Shown: one piece after another, positions 5,561-10,463 of the stretch
How positions within the stretch are numbered: position 1 is the stretch's first letter
Layout of the letters: each line of letters opens with the position of its first letter
The notes under the pieces: model-generated
Database searches by the model: none
Seen by the model: only the letters and a program-made list of their open reading frames with translations
What the model was told of the DNA's origin: nothing
Made by a program: the position numbers and the translations under genes
Assembly (NCBI GenBank): GCA_021828745.1
Contig: JAJZDE010000043.1
Coordinates: 1 to 10,463, forward strand
Reading direction: 5' to 3'
From: Pseudomonadota bacterium
GTDB lineage: Bacteria; Pseudomonadota; Gammaproteobacteria; Burkholderiales; Ferrovaceae
Length of the DNA stretch: 10,463 nt

Positions 5561-6460
5561 TCAGGGGTGAACGCGCGCAATTGAACACAAGCGGCAACCG
5601 GCCTTGATCCATTCCAGCCACTCGTCCAAACCCTCACCACTGGTTGCGGAAACCCGGATTACCTGAATGTCCGGGTTCACGCGACGCGCATTGGCCATGG
5701 CCAGGTCGGCGTCGAAATCAAGGTGGGGCAACAGGTCGCACTTGCTGAGCAGCATCAGGTCGGCGGCGCGAAACATGTCGGGATATTTGAGCGGTTTATC
5801 CTCGCCCTCCGTCACCGAGAACATCACCACCTTATGCGCTTCGCCCAGATCAAAACCCGCCGGGCAAACCAGATTCCCGACATTCTCGATCAGCAACAGA
5901 CTGTCGTTTTTCAGGGCCAGCCGTCCCATGGCCTGCCCCACCATGTGCGCATCCAGATGACAACCCTTGCCGGTATTGATCTGCAGCGCCGGTGCGCCAG
6001 TGGCACGAATGCGCGCGGCATCGTTGTCGGTCTGCTGGTCGCCCTCGATGACGGCAAGGGGCTGCATTCCATTCAAGGCAGTGATGGTTTTGACCAGCAG
6101 CGTGGTTTTTCCAGATCCTGGACTGGACACCAGATTGAGCGCAAAGATTCCTCGGGATGAAAAGTAGCGACGGTTCTCATCGGCATAATCGTTGTTCTTG
6201 GCGAGGATGTCGCGCTCGATTTTCACCATGCGTGCCTGGCTCATGCCGGGGGCATGCGTACCTGCCGGTCCGGCCCCGAAATCGAGGGTGTCAGGGAAAA
6301 GAGCGGGGGCGCGCACCGGTGCCCGTATCACACCCTCTTCAGGTGCTCGATAGCGCAGTTCCTTGCCGGGTTTGTGCTGTCGGGCGAAAGCATGGCCACC
6401 CCCTGGCCTGCGGCCTCCGACGAGTGTTTGACCCTTTCCGCATCCGCATGTCGTACACAT
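5561..6460 (-). CDS. hypB: Hydrogenase nickel-insertion GTPase HypB
   Basis: HypB is a GTPase that helps load nickel into the large subunit of NiFe hydrogenases, working with HypA in the cytoplasm. Starting at MCTTCGCG, it has 299 residues with the high-affinity nickel motif CxxCxCG (Cys 2, 5 and 7). A linker of about 70 residues follows; it has only a few histidines, so this is not the long His-rich nickel-storage type. The GTPase domain has a P-loop SSPGSGKTT (112-120), [13 protein letters not shown] (139-151), the interface metal ligands Cys 167-His 168 and Cys 199 ([18 protein letters not shown]), and SKCD (239-242) in place of NKxD, normal for HypB. The start overlaps the hypA stop as ATGA, so the two are translationally coupled; the open frame continues upstream but only inside hypA. 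The last residues after KAG ([10 protein letters not shown]) extend beyond the usual end of the family. Confidence 0.97.
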   Translation of the reverse strand: MCTTCGCGKGQTLVGGRRPGGGHAFARQHKPGKELRYRAPEEGVIRAPVRAPALFPDTLDFGAGPAGTHAPGMSQARMVKIERDILAKNNDYADENRRYFSSRGIFALNLVSSPGSGKTTLLVKTITALNGMQPLAVIEGDQQTDNDAARIRATGAPALQINTGKGCHLDAHMVGQAMGRLALKNDSLLLIENVGNLVCPAGFDLGEAHKVVMFSVTEGEDKPLKYPDMFRAADLMLLSKCDLLPHLDFDADLAMANARRVNPDIQVIRVSATSGEGLDEWLEWIKAGCRLCSIARVHP

Positions 6461-6801
6461 CACTCCACCTCCAGTTCCCTGACTCTCATCTCGTCGCCGC
6501 CCGTCACTTCCATCCGGAAACTGCCGCAATCCGGGCAAGGTTCATAACGGGAGGTCACCACCCTGTTGCAGGCGCACTCCATGCACCAGCCAAGTCCGGC
6601 GGTCTCGATGATTTCCAGGCGCGCGTCCCGGGCAATACTGTCGCGCGCCACCACGTCGAAGCAGAAGCGTAGCGACTCTGCCTCCACGCCAGCCAACTGG
6701 CCGATCTCCAGCCACACCACCTTGACCCTTGCGTACCCCTCAGCCCGAGCCGTATCCTCGATGATCTGAAGCACGCTCTCTGCGATCGATATTTCATGCA
6801 T
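6460..6801 (-). CDS. hypA: Hydrogenase nickel chaperone HypA
   Basis: HypA is a small nickel metallochaperone that docks HypB to the hydrogenase precursor. The 113-residue protein begins [15 protein letters not shown], with His 2 and Glu 3 in the conserved nickel site. It carries a zinc ribbon made of Cys 73, Cys 76, Cys 89 and Cys 92 (CMEC and CPDC). Length is normal for the family. It is the first gene of a leftward hypAB pair, coupled to hypB by an ATGA overlap, and diverges from hypF. A purine-rich GAGAGAGA stretch upstream can serve as a ribosome site. Confidence 0.97.
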   Translation of the reverse strand: MHEISIAESVLQIIEDTARAEGYARVKVVWLEIGQLAGVEAESLRFCFDVVARDSIARDARLEIIETAGLGWCMECACNRVVTSRYEPCPDCGSFRMEVTGGDEMRVRELEVE

Positions 6802-7005
6802 GGCAAGTCTCTCTCATGGCAGCTCATGTTGAACCCATAGGAAAAAATTGGCAACTCCCTGCCCCGGTCTGCCGTGCAAAACCCGTGTTCCTGCTGTTCG
6901 CACCAATCGTTGTGTCTGGGGGTAGAATGGGACTTGGTGTGCCCCGTGCTGTATGGTTCTGTCGTCCCAAGCACTTTTTGAGCGATTTTCCACCCTGAAA
7001 CCTGC
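6802..7005. promoter_or_regulatory. Divergent hypA / hypF control region
   Basis: The 204-base spacer between the oppositely transcribed hypAB and hypFE must hold both promoters. No FNR box, no complete sigma54 site and no convincing paired sigma70 hexamers were found. A minus-strand stretch around 6875-6890 (GAACACG, then TTGCA) resembles a sigma54 site but lacks the -24 GG. Confidence 0.4.
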
Positions 7006-9315
7006 ATGAACACTGTCGACCAGCCTCTTTCTTCCCGACCCGTCTCCCGTGAAGCCCGCCGCTGGTTGATGGGCGGTCGGGTGCAGGGGGTGGGCTATCG
7101 CGCCTTCGTATTCAATCTGGCGCTACAGCTCAAATTGACGGGCGTGGTGCAGAATCTCACCGGCGAAGTCCTGGTGGAAGCGCAGGGTGAACCCGCCACA
7201 CTGGACGCCTTCGCCGCCGCCCTGATTTCAGGCGCCCCCCCATTGGCTCGACCGCACGTCGTTTACTGTCAACTCATCCCGGTTCGCGATTTGCGCAGTT
7301 TTGAAATCCTGGCCAGCGCCATCGCTTCGCAACCCGACATACACATACCGCCGGATTATTCCCTTTGCGATGATTGCCGACGCGAGATGCGGGATCCAGA
7401 CGACAGGCGTTACCGCTATCCGTTCATCAACTGCACGCAATGCGGGCCGCGCTATACGCTGATCACCGCCATGCCTTACGACAGAACTCACACAACGATG
7501 GCGGATTTCCCGTTATGTCCGCGTTGCCGTGCGGAATATGAAGACCCCCATGACCGTCGTTTCCATGCTCAGCCACTGGCCTGCCCGACGTGCGGACCGC
7601 AACTGAGTTTCGTCGCGGCGCCTGAACGCAGCGAAGGCAATACGGCATTGCAGGCGTGCATCGAATCCTTGCATCGCGGTGAAACCGTCGCGGTGAAAGG
7701 CATAGGCGGCTATCACCTGATGTGTGATGCGCTGAATCCCACCGCCATCGCACGACTGCGCGCCAGCAAACACAGGCCGCACAAGCCCCTGGCCGTGATG
7801 TTCCCGTGGCAGGGGGAAGACGGTTTGCAGCGCGTACGCGAGGAGTTGCTGCTCGACCCGGCGACTGAAGCCGCGCTGTGTCATGCCGCACGCCCCATCG
7901 TGCTGATTCCACGGCACGCGGATTCAACCTTGCCGGATGCCCTTGCGCCGGGTTTGCGCGAAATCGGCGCAATGCTGCCCTACAGCCCGTTGCATCATCT
8001 CTTGCTGGAAAATTTCGGATCGCCGCTGGTCGCCACTTCCGGCAATCTCAGTGGCGAACCGGTGCTGACCGATAACGCCGAAGCCGAGGCGCGGTTGGGC
8101 AAGGTAGCACAGGCCTTTTTGCACCACAACCGTCCGATCGCGCGCCCGGCGGACGACAGCGTCGTACGCGTGGTCGCGAACAAACCGCGCCTGTTGCGTG
8201 CCGGGCGCGGCATCGCACCGCTGGAATTCGATCTGCCCTACACCTTACCGCAACCGCTTCTGGCAGTCGGTGGCCACATGAAAAATTCCATCGCACTGGG
8301 CTGGAATAACCGCGCAGTACTATCGCCGCACATCGGCGACCTCGACACGCCGCGCAGCCAGGAAATCTTCGCTCAGGTGATCGAAGACCTGCAGAAACTA
8401 TACGGCGTCGTGGCCCAGGCCATCGTCTGCGACGCGCACCCCGGCTACGCAAGCAGTCGCTGGGCGACGAAACAGGACTTGCCGCTGCGGCGCGTCCAGC
8501 ATCACCACTCTCATGCCTCGGCGCTGTCATTTGAGGGCGGGCTGGATAAAACCTGGCTGACCTTCACCTGGGATGGCGTGGGACTTGGCGAGGACGGTAC
8601 TCTGTGGGGGGGCGAAGCACTGCACGGCAAACCAGGCGCGTGGCAACGCGTTGTCAGTTTCAAGCCGTTCCGCCTGCCCGGTGGTGAACGCGCCGGACGC
8701 GAACCGTGGCGCTCGGCTGCCGCACTCTGTTGGGAGAGCGGACTCGACTGGCCGTCGGAAAGACGCGATACGTTACTGCTGAAAAGCGCGTGGCAGCATG
8801 GCGTGAATGCACCGCTCACTACTGCGGTGGGCCGCTTGTTCGATGCCGCATCCTGCCTGCTTGGGCTGATCGACACGGCAACTCATGAGGGACAGGGGCC
8901 GATGCGGCTGGAAGCTGCTGCAACCCTTGATCAGACCATGGGGGTAATTGAATCCCTAGACTTGCCACTTCATGAAGACGGGCAGGGTTTGCTCGTCGCC
9001 GACTGGACATCGCTGCTGCATGCGCTGCTTCGCGACGAGGTGCCGGTGGCACACCGCGCGATGCAGTTCCACCTGAGTTTGGCGCATTCCATTGTCGCTC
9101 AGGCAGAACGCATCCACACCCGCAGGGCATTCGAGGCCGTGGGTTTGACCGGCGGCGTGTTCCAGAACAAACTGCTGGCTGAACTGGCGATACGACAACT
9201 GAATGCTGCCGGATTCGAGGCATATCTGCCACAGCGGGCTCCATGCAACGACGGTAGTCTGGCACTCGGTCAATTGATCGAAACAGCGTCAAAAATGGGT
9301 ATCCGGAATCTGTGA
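7006..9315 (+). CDS. hypF: Carbamoyltransferase HypF
   Basis: HypF makes the CN ligands of the NiFe site: it uses carbamoyl phosphate and ATP to form carbamoyl-adenylate and passes the carbamoyl group to the C-terminal Cys of HypE. The 769-residue protein is full length. Domains in order: acylphosphatase (about 18-105, with GRVQGVGYRAFV at 24-35); two zinc fingers (CDDC 121-124 with CTQC 143-146, and CPRC 171-174 with CPTC 193-196); YrdC-like domain (about 212-400, KGIGGYHLMCDA, KHRPHKPLAVM, TSGNLSGEP); Kae1-like domain (about 415 to the end, CDAHPGY, HHHSHA at 499-504, WDGVGLGEDGTLWGGE, GGVFQNKLL). All metal-binding residues are present. The start is the first ATG, with only a weak ribosome site. 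It is divergent from hypA and followed 45 bases later by hypE, its direct partner. Confidence 0.98.
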   Translation: MNTVDQPLSSRPVSREARRWLMGGRVQGVGYRAFVFNLALQLKLTGVVQNLTGEVLVEAQGEPATLDAFAAALISGAPPLARPHVVYCQLIPVRDLRSFEILASAIASQPDIHIPPDYSLCDDCRREMRDPDDRRYRYPFINCTQCGPRYTLITAMPYDRTHTTMADFPLCPRCRAEYEDPHDRRFHAQPLACPTCGPQLSFVAAPERSEGNTALQACIESLHRGETVAVKGIGGYHLMCDALNPTAIARLRASKHRPHKPLAVMFPWQGEDGLQRVREELLLDPATEAALCHAARPIVLIPRHADSTLPDALAPGLREIGAMLPYSPLHHLLLENFGSPLVATSGNLSGEPVLTDNAEAEARLGKVAQAFLHHNRPIARPADDSVVRVVANKPRLLRAGRGIAPLEFDLPYTLPQPLLAVGGHMKNSIALGWNNRAVLSPHIGDLDTPRSQEIFAQVIEDLQKLYGVVAQAIVCDAHPGYASSRWATKQDLPLRRVQHHHSHASALSFEGGLDKTWLTFTWDGVGLGEDGTLWGGEALHGKPGAWQRVVSFKPFRLPGGERAGREPWRSAAALCWESGLDWPSERRDTLLLKSAWQHGVNAPLTTAVGRLFDAASCLLGLIDTATHEGQGPMRLEAAATLDQTMGVIESLDLPLHEDGQGLLVADWTSLLHALLRDEVPVAHRAMQFHLSLAHSIVAQAERIHTRRAFEAVGLTGGVFQNKLLAELAIRQLNAAGFEAYLPQRAPCNDGSLALGQLIETASKMGIRNL

Positions 9316-9360
9316 TTGACTTCCGCATTTTGGATTCGTAAAAAAAGATGAGACGTTGAA

Positions 9361-10365
9361 ATGAATGAGGGGTACATCAGCCTCGCACACGGAAATGGCG
9401 GGCATTACATGCGCGAATTGATCGAGAAGTTATTTGTGCGCCACCTCGCCAACCCGTTGCTCAATGTGGATACGGACGCTGTAGCCCTGCCCGAAATGGA
9501 GGGCGAACTGATGGTAACCACCGATGGCTTCACGGTACAGCCGCTGGAATTTCCTGGCGGAACGATAGGTTCGCTCGCGGTGTATGGCACGGTGAACGAC
9601 CTTGCAGTAACGGGCGCCGTGCCCCATTACCTTACGCTCGGCACATTCATCGAGGAAGGCTTCGAGATTGCGCAACTCGAACGCATCGTCATCAGCCTGG
9701 CTGAAGCTGCGCGCACGGCGAACGTCGCCGTGGTGGCAGGGGACACCAAGGTGGTGAGGCGCGGCGAAGGCGGCGGCCTGTATCTCTCCACCACCGGCAT
9801 CGGCGTGCGTCCCAGACATCTGCAACTCGGCCCCGAGCGTATCCGTCCCGGCGATGCAGTACTGGTGAGCGGCCCGGTGGGCGACCACGGCATCGCAGTG
9901 ATGCTGGCGCGCGAGCAGTTCGGCTTGCAGGGCGAACTGCGCTCGGATGTGGCGAACGTGCTGCCGCTGACGCAGGCGCTGCTTGGATTGAACGGCCTGC
10001 GCTTCATGCGCGATCCGACGCGCGGCGGACTGGCCACGGTGATCCACGAAATCTGCCGTTCGACGAAATTGCAGGTGCGATTGAATCAATCCGCCATCCC
10101 GGTGCGTGAGCAAGTCACGGCAGTGTGCGAGATGCTGGGCTACGATGCGATGTACCTGGCCTGCGAGGGGCGCGTGGTGGCGGTGGTGGAAGCCGCCCAG
10201 GCCAGAGATGCGCTGACGCGCTGGCAGGCGCTACCGCAGGGTTGCGATGCCGCGATCATCGGCAACCTCTGCGAGGGACAGGCGCATGCGGTGCTGGAAA
10301 CCGAACTGGGGGGTCATCGAATGCTGGAAGAACTGGAAGACGATCCGTTACCGAGAATATGCTGA
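9361..10365 (+). CDS. hypE: Carbamoyl dehydratase HypE
   Basis: HypE receives the carbamoyl group from HypF on its C-terminal cysteine and, using ATP, dehydrates it to a thiocyanate, the cyanide donor to iron. The 334-residue protein has the PurM/AIR-synthetase-like fold signs: an N-terminal HGNGG (10-14), [21 protein letters not shown] (76-86), VVAGDTKVV, and [17 protein letters not shown]. It ends in the hallmark PRIC, with Cys 334 the acceptor residue, so it should be active. It follows hypF by 45 bases on the same strand with no terminator between, and its product is the obligate partner of HypF. HypC and HypD, which act next with HypE, are not between hypF and hypE and do not appear before the window ends. 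Confidence 0.98.
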   Translation: MNEGYISLAHGNGGHYMRELIEKLFVRHLANPLLNVDTDAVALPEMEGELMVTTDGFTVQPLEFPGGTIGSLAVYGTVNDLAVTGAVPHYLTLGTFIEEGFEIAQLERIVISLAEAARTANVAVVAGDTKVVRRGEGGGLYLSTTGIGVRPRHLQLGPERIRPGDAVLVSGPVGDHGIAVMLAREQFGLQGELRSDVANVLPLTQALLGLNGLRFMRDPTRGGLATVIHEICRSTKLQVRLNQSAIPVREQVTAVCEMLGYDAMYLACEGRVVAVVEAAQARDALTRWQALPQGCDAAIIGNLCEGQAHAVLETELGGHRMLEELEDDPLPRIC

Positions 10366-10463
10366 GGTCGACCGCCAGATCCGGCAGGCGCCTTCCTCCG
10401 ACACCATGCATGGCCCCACCGGTGTGCGCGGGGTGCAGGCAGTGCCAAAAAGTTTGCATTCAT
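10366..10463. other. Sequence after hypE, no gene recognised
   Basis: The last 98 bases hold no recognisable coding start, terminator or RNA. A minus-strand frame starting near 10459 runs back into hypE and looks like a shadow. Confidence 0.4.

Noticed and set aside
5283..5621. 112-codon minus-strand open frame overlapping the end of hypB
   Set aside because: No recognisable domain, overlaps the hypB 3' end in another frame, and has an Arg/Pro/Thr/Cys-rich make-up typical of GC-rich non-coding frames.
6871..6892. Sigma54-like promoter facing hypA, attractive because hyp genes are sometimes sigma54-dependent
   Set aside because: The -12 TTGCA is present, but the near-invariant GG at -24 is replaced by AA. 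A second candidate on the plus strand (TGGCA, then TGC near 6850-6863) has spacing one base too short.
5427..10451. Shared 10-mer GCCAAAAAGT near 5427 and 10442 as possible element ends
   Set aside because: The match does not extend on either side, and the interval is an ordinary hyp locus, so chance is the simpler explanation.

Overview
The window reads as a proteobacterial chromosome segment, most likely betaproteobacterial or a close relative. The reasons are the outer-membrane OmpA-type protein with a Sec signal, the style of the NiFe-hydrogenase maturation (hyp) genes, the Shine-Dalgarno sites, and a tRNA-Arg(CCU) that resembles E. coli argW but is split by a group I intron of the kind known from Azoarcus and Agrobacterium tRNA genes. 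The taxonomic placement is inference only; no 16S or marker gene is present.

Layout. (1) Positions 1-1100, minus strand: the N-terminal 366 codons of an OmpA-family porin-like protein with a beta-barrel, an Ala/Pro linker and the start of the peptidoglycan-binding domain. (2) 1101-1411: no gene, but a perfect 7-bp-arm palindrome lies next to a hairpin with a T-tract. (3) 1412-1710, plus strand: tRNA-Arg(CCU) interrupted after anticodon base 36 by a 224-nt ORF-less group I intron (1448-1671). This is the most notable item in the window and is easily missed by tRNA finders. (4) 1711-5560: an accessory-looking mosaic immediately 3' of the tRNA. It holds a RES-Xre type II toxin-antitoxin pair (minus), an AAA ATPase with a DUF4143-type C-terminus (plus), a 3'-truncated DUF3375/JetA-like gene that looks like a relic of a Wadjet plasmid-defence operon (minus), and about 440 bp of apparently non-coding DNA with a good orphan promoter. 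(5) 5561-10365: a hydrogenase maturation locus with hypA-hypB on the minus strand diverging from hypF-hypE on the plus strand; hypC and hypD are not in the window.

How they work together. HypA and HypB deliver nickel. HypF (carbamoyltransferase) and HypE (dehydratase) make the cyanide ligands of the NiFe active site. The RES-Xre pair is a self-contained addiction or stress module. The ATPase and the JetA remnant look like separate arrivals downstream of a tRNA gene, a common site for island insertion, although no integrase or duplicated tRNA end was seen here. The group I intron must self-splice for a functional tRNA-Arg(CCU), the AGG-decoding tRNA, to be made.
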